Below, piece by piece: positions 34,370-42,082 of a stretch of 64,000 bases of DNA (within the stretch, counting starts at the first letter, position 1; each line of letters starts with the position of its first letter). Source of the DNA: CAYUQT01 sp964596165 (GTDB lineage Bacteria > Planctomycetota > Phycisphaerae > UBA1845 > JAFGLZ01); the NCBI GenBank assembly GCA_964596165.1, contig CAZQTW010000018.1, positions 23,811 to 87,810 on the forward strand, read 5' to 3'. The translations under genes were made by a program, and so were the position numbers. The notes below the pieces were generated by a model. The model was given only the letters and a program-made list of their open reading frames with translations, was not told the DNA's origin and made no database searches.

Positions 34370-37300
34370 ATGAAGGCCTCCGATCAGGTTCCCGTTCTTG
34401 GCTACGCCTCGACGCCGACAGAGCCGGATGACGTACACGGCGACGCGGTGCTCGAGACGCACCGCGCCATGATCCTGATTCACGGGTTCCTTCATGCGGC
34501 CGTGGCGATCCCGATGGGTGTGCTGTGGTGGAAAGCCGCCGTCGGGTACGCGGCATTCCTCCTGATCGCGGCGGCGATCCTTATCGGCGGATTCGAACTG
34601 TACCTATCGGCCTATGGCGGTTCTCGCGCGCGACTGCTGGCCCGAATCGCGGTGAGCATCTACGCCGTGCTCGCCCTTGTGGCGTTCGCGGGACTTCACG
34701 TTCCGGTCCTTAAGCTCTCCGGTCCGACAGCGTTGTGGCTCTCGATCCTGACGTACGGCTCGGGAATTCGCGAACCCTCGTTGGCCATGGGCGTTCAAGG
34801 TCTGACCGCTGCTTGTGCGATTGTTCTGGCGCTTGCGATGGGGCGGCGGACGTTGATCGTCTCGTCACCGGCCTGGTTACTCGCCTGGCTCTTGGCGCAC
34901 GGCATACGATCGATCGTCGGGGCGGCCTATTATCTCACCTACGATCTCGGTGCCGAACCCCTTTGGCGACGCATTGAGAATCGCCCGCGCCCGCACGTGG
35001 TCGCGCTGGTTCTCGGTGGCCCGCCCTTGGCGGCGATCGGTGGATTGCTCGCGTATGGACTGGTCCTGGCCTGCCATCGCCTCGTCCCGCCGATCTTTCG
35101 CCCGTTGATGTACGTGGCGGCAATCGACCTCATTCTGCTTCCGTTGCTGCCCCTGGCGGCGCTGGCGGTTCTGGAGTTGTTCCGTCGCGTGGCATCCAGG
35201 GGAGAAGTCTGGGTCTACGTCTTGTCGCCGGTGTTCGTGGCGCTCGCCCCTGCGGCCGCCCTCGTTCTCTTGTGGCTGGCGGTGCATCGGATGCTCGTTC
35301 AGTTGGCGCGAGGGGTGGGGCAGTGGCAAATCGGGCAGGCGGGGCGCACGAGCCGGCTCGTCTTCGGAGCGATTTGGGTCCACATTGCGCTCTGGGTTGC
35401 GACCACCGCGTTCAATGCCCAGACCGGCCTGACGTTGGTGGGGCAGAAGGTCCCCGGCGCGGAGCTGTTCAAGCGCCAACAACGGACGCCGCTGCATCAG
35501 CTTCCGGCCGAGATGAAGGCGGCGCGCGACTTTCTTGTTTCCGAACTGGGACGCAGAGGCTTGGATACGGAAGACGGTGATGCCATGCGGGCGGCCGCCC
35601 TTCTGGCGGGCGACCATCCGGACGCACCGCGAATCCGGTTTCGTGACCTGTCGACATGGGCGCAGCGGAAGCTGGCCGGTCTGCCGTGGTACTACAGTCC
35701 CGCCGAATTCGAACGGGATCGCAGCGAACGGTGCGCGGTCTTTTGGGGCTGTCTGCTGCTGGCGGCGATGCTGTTGATTCGCTGGCCCGGCCTTCACCAT
35801 GTTCTGACCAAGGGATTCCTCCGCAAGGCCGTCTTTGGCATCCGCGTTGCGGCCCCGACGGGGTTGACGATCGCCTGTCTGATCGGAGGTTCGCCTCAAC
35901 CGGACGTCATCGCCTTGATCACGGGACTGGTTCTGGTGGCCGTGGGCGTCCTTGTACTGGCCTACTGGCTGGGCTGGCTCGTCAGCCGCGACCTCGGACC
36001 GACACGCCACTATGCCCCGTTCATGGCCATCCGCCTGCTCCAAAAGCGGCGAATTGCCTTCTTCGCCATCGGAGCGGTCACGCTGTGCGTGGCCATGGTA
36101 TTGATCGTGGTCAGTGTGATGGGGGGGTTCCTGGATCTCATTCGAGAGCGGTCGCGCGGTTTGCTCGGCGACCTGATCATGGAGAACGCCTCGCTTCAGG
36201 GTTTCGCGGGATACGACGAATACATCAGGCGAGTCAAGCAGCTTCGCGACACGAAAGGTCGGCCGATCATCGCCGAGGCCACGCCGGTGATCTACACGTA
36301 CGGCGTGCTACGGTTCCCGGTGAGCTACGTCACCAAGCCGGTTCGCGTCGTGGGAATTCGCTTGCGAGAGTGCATCGACGTCACTCGCTTCGGCGAGGGC
36401 CTGAGCTACAACAAATACTACCCGGCTACGACGTCCCTCGATCGGCAGCAGCAACCCTGCTGGGGACGTGATTCCAACAAGCTGCCGGTCCTGCCGGCAG
36501 AATTGGAGGCCGCTCGTGCCAAGGGGCTCGCGGCGATCACGGATCCGGATGAGCGGCACGAATTCGATCGATACCCCGAAGGGGAATATCCCGGACCGGG
36601 AACCTACGCCGACTTCACCGAGAGCGATGCCTCGTTCGTCTACCATGGTCTGAACGATATCGCTGCGGAACTTCGGATTCTCGGTGAAGACGTGGCCGAG
36701 GGGCGGTGGGGACCGGCGTCGAGGCCGGCATCGGCCGAGACCGGCGGCGTCTCGACGTCGCCGAGTCCGCCCGGCCTCGCCGAGCGCGGGCAGAAGTTGG
36801 CGGCCCGGCTTGAGGAACTCGTCGAGCGTCTTCCCGGCGATGCGGATGTCAAGCCGCTGGATGCCTCGCTCCGCGAGGTGATCGGACAATTCATGACGTT
36901 GACGGATCTGCTTCGGGCTCACGACGCCAAGGTGGGGCAGACCATCAACGACATCCTGAAGCGACTCCAGCCGGTCACGGACAAGCTGGCGGAGATTCGT
37001 CTGAGGCCGGGCTATTCGGGCAAGCAGATCTACGGCGTCATCATCGGCCGTGATCTGATCGCCGAGCGCCAGTCCAGCGGGCGTTATCTCCGGTATGACT
37101 TCTATGCCCGCGGCATGGAAATGCTCGTCACCGTGCTGCCGCTGACGACCAAGGGGACGTTCACGCGCCAGCAGCCGATCAGTCTGCCGCTTCGCTACGT
37201 CGACGATTCCTGGACGCGGGTCTACGACATCGACAACATGTGCGTTTACGTCGATTTCGAGATGCTCCAGAAGACGATGGAAATGGGTCGCAACCGGCTG

Positions 37301-37963
37301 GAGGACGGCAGCGGCTTCACGAGCCCGCGGGCGTCGCAAGTCCTGATCAAGCTGACGCCCGGTCAGGATATCCTTGCCTGTCGTGAGCGGCTAATGAACG
37401 AATGGTCCGATTTTTGCCTGACCTGGCCGCACACCCGCGACCAACACTGGATGAGCTACGTCAAAGTCCGCACCTGGGAAGAGCAGCAGGCCCAGTTCAT
37501 CGCAGCCGTGGAAAACGAGAAGATTCTCGTGACGACGTTGTTTGCGGTGATTTCGGCGGTGGCCATCTTTCTGATCCTGTGCATCTTCTACATGATCGTG
37601 TCCGAAAAGACTCGCGACATCGGAACGCTGAAGAGCGTGGGCGCGGCGGCAGGCGGCGTGGCCGGGGTGTTCCTGGCCTACGGCGCCGCGATCGGAGTCG
37701 TGGGCGCCAGCCTGGGCATCTGGCTGGGATCGATGTTCGTGCATCGTATCAACACGATCCAGGACTGGATCGCGCGGATCCATCCCAACCTTCGCGTGTG
37801 GAATCCCGAGGTCTACTCGTTCGACGTGATACCGGACCGCGTGAATTTCGAAGAGGCGGCGACGATCTTCGTGGTGGCCATCATCGCGTCGGTGTTGGGC
37901 GCCACGTTCCCCGCGTTGCGAGCCGGCCGGACCTGGCCGGTGGAGGCGTTGCGCTATGAGTGA
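34370..37963 (+). CDS. LolC/E-like ABC permease with extra N-terminal membrane domain
   Basis: 1197 aa from ATG 34370 (a GTG at 34346 is possible; no clear ribosome site). The C-terminal 640 residues look like a lipoprotein-releasing or MacB/FtsX permease: a first span (FFAIGAVTLCVAMVLIVVS), a periplasmic domain of about 430 residues, then three spans with SEKTRDIGTLKSVGAAAGG and the coupling region. The first 550 residues are an additional hydrophobic domain of around ten spans, with a soluble segment near 375-470. LolC/E proteins are usually about 400 aa. The gene overlaps its ATPase by 8 bases. Confidence 0.85.
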   Translation: MKASDQVPVLGYASTPTEPDDVHGDAVLETHRAMILIHGFLHAAVAIPMGVLWWKAAVGYAAFLLIAAAILIGGFELYLSAYGGSRARLLARIAVSIYAVLALVAFAGLHVPVLKLSGPTALWLSILTYGSGIREPSLAMGVQGLTAACAIVLALAMGRRTLIVSSPAWLLAWLLAHGIRSIVGAAYYLTYDLGAEPLWRRIENRPRPHVVALVLGGPPLAAIGGLLAYGLVLACHRLVPPIFRPLMYVAAIDLILLPLLPLAALAVLELFRRVASRGEVWVYVLSPVFVALAPAAALVLLWLAVHRMLVQLARGVGQWQIGQAGRTSRLVFGAIWVHIALWVATTAFNAQTGLTLVGQKVPGAELFKRQQRTPLHQLPAEMKAARDFLVSELGRRGLDTEDGDAMRAAALLAGDHPDAPRIRFRDLSTWAQRKLAGLPWYYSPAEFERDRSERCAVFWGCLLLAAMLLIRWPGLHHVLTKGFLRKAVFGIRVAAPTGLTIACLIGGSPQPDVIALITGLVLVAVGVLVLAYWLGWLVSRDLGPTRHYAPFMAIRLLQKRRIAFFAIGAVTLCVAMVLIVVSVMGGFLDLIRERSRGLLGDLIMENASLQGFAGYDEYIRRVKQLRDTKGRPIIAEATPVIYTYGVLRFPVSYVTKPVRVVGIRLRECIDVTRFGEGLSYNKYYPATTSLDRQQQPCWGRDSNKLPVLPAELEAARAKGLAAITDPDERHEFDRYPEGEYPGPGTYADFTESDASFVYHGLNDIAAELRILGEDVAEGRWGPASRPASAETGGVSTSPSPPGLAERGQKLAARLEELVERLPGDADVKPLDASLREVIGQFMTLTDLLRAHDAKVGQTINDILKRLQPVTDKLAEIRLRPGYSGKQIYGVIIGRDLIAERQSSGRYLRYDFYARGMEMLVTVLPLTTKGTFTRQQPISLPLRYVDDSWTRVYDIDNMCVYVDFEMLQKTMEMGRNRLEDGSGFTSPRASQVLIKLTPGQDILACRERLMNEWSDFCLTWPHTRDQHWMSYVKVRTWEEQQAQFIAAVENEKILVTTLFAVISAVAIFLILCIFYMIVSEKTRDIGTLKSVGAAAGGVAGVFLAYGAAIGVVGASLGIWLGSMFVHRINTIQDWIARIHPNLRVWNPEVYSFDVIPDRVNFEEAATIFVVAIIASVLGATFPALRAGRTWPVEALRYE

Positions 37964-38753
37964 CGACGCCATCCTGATCGCTAAGAATATCCACAAGAGC
38001 TACCCGCTGGGGCGGACGGAGCTCAGGGTGCTTCGCGGCGTGTCGATGTCCGTTCGGCGCGGCGAGTTCGTAGCGATAATGGGCAGCAGCGGCAGCGGCA
38101 AGAGCACGCTGATGCACGTCATCGGCGCGCTGGACGTGCCGCAGCGGGGCCAGGTCCTATTCGAGGGGCGGGCCCTATTCGAGCCCGAGGACTCGCGTCG
38201 CCTGCCCGTCGTGGCGGGGTCGTTCGATAACGGGACGGCGGCGATGCGAACCCGCAGCGGCGAGCTGGAACCGTTGCGGAATCGGCTGCGGAATCACGCG
38301 TTCGGGTTCGTCTTCCAATTCTATCACCTTCTGCCGGAATTGGATGTCGTCGAGAATATCCTCGTGCCGTGCATGGTCGGCGCGTCGGTGGGTGAGTGGT
38401 TCGGTCGGCGGGCGGAACTGACCGAACGCGCCGCGCGGGCGGCCGAACAATTGGGCTTGGGCGATCGCCTTCGCCACAAGCCGAACGAGCTGTCGGGCGG
38501 CGAGCGGCAGCGAGTGGCCATCGCCCGGGCCCTGATCAACCGGCCACGGGTCTTGCTTGCCGACGAGCCGACGGGTAACTTGGATGCCCAGACAGGCCGC
38601 GAGATCCTGGCACTTCTCCAGGGGCTGAACCGGCAAGGCCAAACCATCGTGATGGTGACACACGATCCGTGGGTGGCCAAACAGGCCGATCGGACGGTCC
38701 ATCTGGAGGACGGAAGGATCAAGCAGTCGGCGGCGGACACCGGCGGGGCTTGA
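37956..38753 (+). CDS. LolD-like ABC transporter ATPase
   Basis: 265 aa. Walker A MGSSGSGKSTLMH, Q-loop GFVFQFYHLLPELDVVEN, signature LSGGERQRVAIARAL, Walker B VLLADEPTGNLD and H-loop VTHD are all intact. The FQFYHLLPE phrase is characteristic of LolD and MacB-type ATPases. An insert of about 25 residues (near 72-98, containing SRRLPVVAGSFDNGTAAM) sits between Walker A and the Q-loop and is not usual. Starts 8 bases inside the permease gene, so it is translationally coupled and forms one complex with it. Confidence 0.92.
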   Translation: MSDDAILIAKNIHKSYPLGRTELRVLRGVSMSVRRGEFVAIMGSSGSGKSTLMHVIGALDVPQRGQVLFEGRALFEPEDSRRLPVVAGSFDNGTAAMRTRSGELEPLRNRLRNHAFGFVFQFYHLLPELDVVENILVPCMVGASVGEWFGRRAELTERAARAAEQLGLGDRLRHKPNELSGGERQRVAIARALINRPRVLLADEPTGNLDAQTGREILALLQGLNRQGQTIVMVTHDPWVAKQADRTVHLEDGRIKQSAADTGGA

Positions 38754-38815
38754 GTGAGCGCGCCGAGAGATCGACGAGCGGGCGAGCCCCGCGGACAAAT
38801 GGACGGGTGACTTCG

Positions 38816-39721
38816 ATGGCAGATTTCGGAAAGAAGAATCCTTTCGCACCGCGTAACGAGTTAAAGATCTGGCTGGACGGCCGGCTGGTGCCTGTGGCCG
38901 ACGCGAAGATCAGCGTCTTCGACCACGGCCTGCTCTACGGTGACGGCGTTTTCGAAGGCATTCGAGTCTACAGCGGCAAGATCTTCCGGTGCCGGGAGCA
39001 CGTCCAGCGACTGTTCGACTCGGCCAAGGCCATCCGCCTGACGATTCCCATGACCCACGAGGAGGTCACCCAGGCGATGTACGATACGTTAGCCGCCAAC
39101 GGGTTGGCCAAGGGCGACGCTTACATCCGCCTCGTGGTCACGCGCGGCGTGGGGACGCTTGGGCTGAACCCGGAAAAGACGGCCAACCCGTCGGTATTCA
39201 TCATCGCCGACCAGATTGAACTGTATCCACCCGAACTCTACGAGAAGGGGATGTCGGTGATCACGTGCAGCACGATCCGAAACCACCCGAACGCGGTGAG
39301 CCCTCGGATCAAGTCGCTGAATTATCTGAACAACATCCTCGGCAAGATCGAGGGCATCGACGCCCATGTTCCCGAGGCGATCATGCTCAATCACGAAGGT
39401 CTGGTGGCCGAGTGCACGGGCGACAACATCTTCGTCGTCCGCGATGGCGTTCTCATCACGCCGCCCACCAGCGCGGGGATTCTCGAAGGTGTGACGCGCG
39501 ACACGGTCATCGAGCTGGCCCGCAAGCGGGGCATTACGCTGATCGAGAAGAACCTCGTCCGGCACGATCTGTACATCGCCCAGGAGTGCTTCTTCACGGG
39601 CACGGCGGCAGAGGTCATCGCCGTCACGCAGATCGACGGTCGGGTGATCGGTGATGGAAAACCCGGCCCGATCACGCGCCGGTTGATGGCCGACTTCAAG
39701 GCGTTTGTGCGAAGTCAATAG
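38816..39721 (+). CDS. ilvE: Branched-chain amino acid aminotransferase, class IV
   Basis: 301 aa from ATG 38816. A PLP enzyme that transfers the amino group between glutamate and branched-chain keto acids. Motifs: FDHGLLYGDGVFEGIRVY at the N-terminus, the PLP lysine in RIKSLNYLNNIL, LNHEGLVAECTGDNIFVV, and ECFFTGTAAEVIAV in the C-terminal domain. Length fits IlvE; D-amino acid transaminase and ADC lyase relatives share the fold but the substrate blocks favour IlvE. It lies 62 bases after the LolD-like gene, same strand. Confidence 0.92.
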   Translation: MADFGKKNPFAPRNELKIWLDGRLVPVADAKISVFDHGLLYGDGVFEGIRVYSGKIFRCREHVQRLFDSAKAIRLTIPMTHEEVTQAMYDTLAANGLAKGDAYIRLVVTRGVGTLGLNPEKTANPSVFIIADQIELYPPELYEKGMSVITCSTIRNHPNAVSPRIKSLNYLNNILGKIEGIDAHVPEAIMLNHEGLVAECTGDNIFVVRDGVLITPPTSAGILEGVTRDTVIELARKRGITLIEKNLVRHDLYIAQECFFTGTAAEVIAVTQIDGRVIGDGKPGPITRRLMADFKAFVRSQ

Positions 39722-39723
39722 TC

Positions 39724-39749
39724 GGTGTCGCGGTCGAACCGCCGACACC
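39724..39749 (+). terminator. Stem-loop just after ilvE
   Basis: GGTGTCGCGG pairs with CCG-C-CGACACC (one bulged C) around a TCGAA loop, starting 2 bases after the ilvE stop. There is no T-tract, so it may act as a terminator only with Rho, or protect the transcript end. Confidence 0.45.
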
Positions 39750-39765
39750 GCGGAAGATTCCGAGA

Positions 39766-41349
39766 ATGTACGGGAGCTTTACGTCGACGCATTCCCAAGG
39801 CGTACCCGATCGGGACTTGCGGCGGCGATTCACTGGTTGGCACACGCCCAGGGCTTTGGTACTTGCCACCATTCTTGGTTTCGCCGCTGCGGGCTGCAAT
39901 TCCGCGCAACGGTTTCCAAAGACCCCCCTTGCTCGCGAGGATCATCCGACCGGAAGGGTTTTTGCCTTCGACGTTGACAGCGACCACAAACCCGATTACT
40001 GGCAGAGGCAGGATACGACCGGTCGGGTCGTCGAGCTGCGGCTCGACAACAACCACGACGGAACGCCGGATGAGACCGTCGATCTCGACGGGATTTCGCC
40101 CGAGCACGTGCCCCATCTCATCATTGTTCTGGACGGATGTCCGTATGATTGTGTCGAGGAGGCCTATAAGGAAGGTGCACTGCGTTTGTTCCGTCCGCCG
40201 GTTCGGATGATCAGTTGCTTCCCCGCGAACTCCGACCTGGCACTCTCTCAGATCTGGCACGTCGGCCCGGCGCGATTCTGCGAGGCCTTGTGCTTTGACC
40301 CGCAAGCCAATCGTTTCAACAACGGCCACGTCTCCTATCTGCGCGCGGAGAACTCGCCGTGGGTACCCCGGATGGCCTACCGGTGCAGCTTCTTGTGGGA
40401 CGCGAACGCCTACCTGACGCCTCAATTGGTCTTTGATCACGAATTGCGAGGGATCTACCGCACATTTGCCAAGGTAGGCAGCGGGACCTCCGCGGGCTAT
40501 ACGGTCGGGACGGCTGGGCTTGGAACGCGCGGAGGCAAGCCGGCCATCCGCAAGTATCTCGAACAGGTCGACCGCCTGTGTCAACAGATCGTCCACGAAC
40601 GGCGCGGCCGGGTCAAGCTGAGTGTGCTCGCGGATCATGGCCAGGGGCTGAAGCGGTGCCGGAGGGTCTCGTTCAGAAAGTACTTGACGGACAACGGCTA
40701 TCGCCTGGGCAAGAGCCTGCGATCGCCTCGCGACGCCGTAACCGTCGAATACGGCATCGTGACGTACGCGGCGTTCTTCACGAAGGCACCCGCCGAGCTG
40801 GCCGATGTCCTGCGTCGGCATGAGGCCGTCGAGTTGACGTTCCACAAATCCGGATCCCATGTCGTGGTCATGAACCGCGACGCTCGCGCGGTGATCGCGC
40901 GCGCGGGCGGCGGGTTTCGCTACGACGTACGCGACGGCGATCCGCTGAAGATCTCACCGATCATTGCTCGCCTCCGGGAACAGGGGAGACTAAACCCTGA
41001 CGGTGTTATCGACGATCGCGCCTTGTTCGAGGCGACGGCTACGCACGTGTATCCCGACGCCGTCCGCAGGGCATGGTTCGCCTTCAATGGCCTGACACGG
41101 ATCAGCCCCGATGTGATCGCATCGCTCTACAACGGCTACAGCCACGGCGGGGCGTTCTTCGATCTGATGATCGGCGGTGTGAGCAGCACGCATGGTTCGA
41201 TCGATCAGCTCAGCAGCACGTCGTTCGTTTTGACGATGCGGGGCCCGCTGCCGCCGGCGCTGCGGTTGGAAGATGCCCTGCAGGCGTTGGACGAGGCACG
41301 TCCGCCCGCGATGTGCCCCTTGGCGACCCGCCCCATCTCCGGCTCGTAG
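39766..41349 (+). CDS. Alkaline-phosphatase-fold lipoprotein with Asp-rich metal-binding-like repeats
   Basis: 527 aa. The N-terminus has a late hydrophobic segment and a lipobox (FAAAGC, Cys 43). Residues 66-108 contain Asp-rich repeats (FDVDSDHKPDYW, LDNNHDGTPDETVDLDG) like calcium-binding thrombospondin type 3 or EF-hand-type loops. The rest resembles the alkaline phosphatase/phosphodiesterase superfamily: HLIIVLDGCPYDCV near residue 117, LSVLADHGQG (metal-binding Asp-His) near 286 and SSTHGS close to the end. The nucleophile position is unclear. A lipid-anchored phosphatase or phosphodiesterase-like protein is inferred. Confidence 0.7.
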   Translation: MYGSFTSTHSQGVPDRDLRRRFTGWHTPRALVLATILGFAAAGCNSAQRFPKTPLAREDHPTGRVFAFDVDSDHKPDYWQRQDTTGRVVELRLDNNHDGTPDETVDLDGISPEHVPHLIIVLDGCPYDCVEEAYKEGALRLFRPPVRMISCFPANSDLALSQIWHVGPARFCEALCFDPQANRFNNGHVSYLRAENSPWVPRMAYRCSFLWDANAYLTPQLVFDHELRGIYRTFAKVGSGTSAGYTVGTAGLGTRGGKPAIRKYLEQVDRLCQQIVHERRGRVKLSVLADHGQGLKRCRRVSFRKYLTDNGYRLGKSLRSPRDAVTVEYGIVTYAAFFTKAPAELADVLRRHEAVELTFHKSGSHVVVMNRDARAVIARAGGGFRYDVRDGDPLKISPIIARLREQGRLNPDGVIDDRALFEATATHVYPDAVRRAWFAFNGLTRISPDVIASLYNGYSHGGAFFDLMIGGVSSTHGSIDQLSSTSFVLTMRGPLPPALRLEDALQALDEARPPAMCPLATRPISGS

Positions 41350-41350
41350 C

Positions 41351-41370
41351 GGCCGGCGAGGGCGCCGGCC
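41351..41370 (+). terminator. GC-rich stem-loop after the alkaline-phosphatase-fold lipoprotein
   Basis: GGCCGGC (41351-41357) and GCCGGCC (41364-41370) pair perfectly around GAGGGC, beginning 2 bases after the stop codon. It is followed by ATAATACT, with no T-run. Confidence 0.45.
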
Positions 41371-41540
41371 ATAATACTCATGCGAGAAACGCGATAACGG
41401 CGGCTCGACAGTCCGCCGCCTTGCGGAAACCTGCTCGGCAGATACTCCCGGCGTGGGCGAGCAGGGTGATGACGGTGGCCATGATGCGCCCGGCGCACAC
41501 CCATCTCCCAACCGGCGATCACAAAGTGCACATTGAGGGT

Positions 41541-41660
41541 CCCCTGGGATCTTGGTAGAGTAGATTTGTGGTTGGAGACGTGTCATGCGCAACGAGTTCA
41601 CTGCCATCATCGAGCGAGCGGGGAACTGGTATATTGCCTACAGTCCCGAGATCCCAGGGG
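41541..41660. repeat. 12-bp inverted repeat flanking the hicB start
   Basis: CCCCTGGGATCT (41541-41552) and its exact reverse complement AGATCCCAGGGG (41649-41660) lie on either side of the hicB start codon, 96 bases apart. HicB proteins carry a DNA-binding or operator-binding part in many systems, so paired operators for looping are one possibility. Confidence 0.5.
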
Positions 41661-41800
41661 CCAACGGCCAGGGGAAATCCAAGAAGGCGTGTCTGAAAAG
41701 CCTCTCCGAGGCTATCGAGTTGATTCTTGAGGATCGGCGTCAGGATGCCCTTCGTGGGTTGCCGAGGGAGGCAATCCGCGAAACCGTAGCGATCGAATGA
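41585..41800 (+). CDS. hicB: HicB-family antitoxin
   Basis: 71 aa with the HicB degraded RNase H-like fold: FTAIIERAGNWYIAYSPEIPG then GQGKSKKACLKSLSEAIELI, where short cores such as GNWYIAYSPEIPGANGQG are typical. It lacks the C-terminal helix-turn-helix of longer HicB proteins, ending at RETVAIE. GGAG lies upstream of the ATG. Its stop overlaps the hicA start by 4 bases (ATGA), so translation is coupled. It should neutralise HicA and may repress the operon. Confidence 0.9.
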   Translation: MRNEFTAIIERAGNWYIAYSPEIPGANGQGKSKKACLKSLSEAIELILEDRRQDALRGLPREAIRETVAIE

Positions 41801-41985
41801 AACGCAAAGACCTCCTGAGGCATCTTCGCCGTTACGGCTGCTACCTGAAAAGGGAAGGGGCCGCGCACTCACTCTGGACGAATCCCAATACCGGTTGGAT
41901 CGAAGCGGTTCCGCGCCACGTCGAGATCCCGAATCGCTTGGTGAGGAAGATCTGTCGCAACTTGTCCCTGCCAGAAATCGGATGA
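41797..41985 (+). CDS. hicA: HicA-family toxin
   Basis: 62 aa, a double-stranded-RNA-binding-like mRNA interferase. The N-terminal KRKDLLRHLRRYGCYLKR helix and the GAAHSLWTNPNTG strand with the catalytic His are as in HicA (usual SHhiy motif, here AHSLW). The C-terminus VEIPNRLVRKICRNLSLPE matches the family helix. It is encoded after its antitoxin, the reverse of the classical hicAB order but frequent for this subgroup. Confidence 0.9.
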   Translation: MKRKDLLRHLRRYGCYLKREGAAHSLWTNPNTGWIEAVPRHVEIPNRLVRKICRNLSLPEIG

Positions 41986-42082
41986 CCCTAGGGAGCATGG
42001 GCGGGGCAATGGACAGCCCATTCCATGGAATCGGCACCGCTCATTCGAACCAGTCGCACGGCAGGACAGAAGTGATGCCCTG

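Noticed and set aside
42020..42032. 12-bp palindrome ATTCCATGGAAT downstream of hicA
   Set aside because: Noted as a possible operator, but it is at the 3-prime side of the operon and short palindromes of this type occur by chance.
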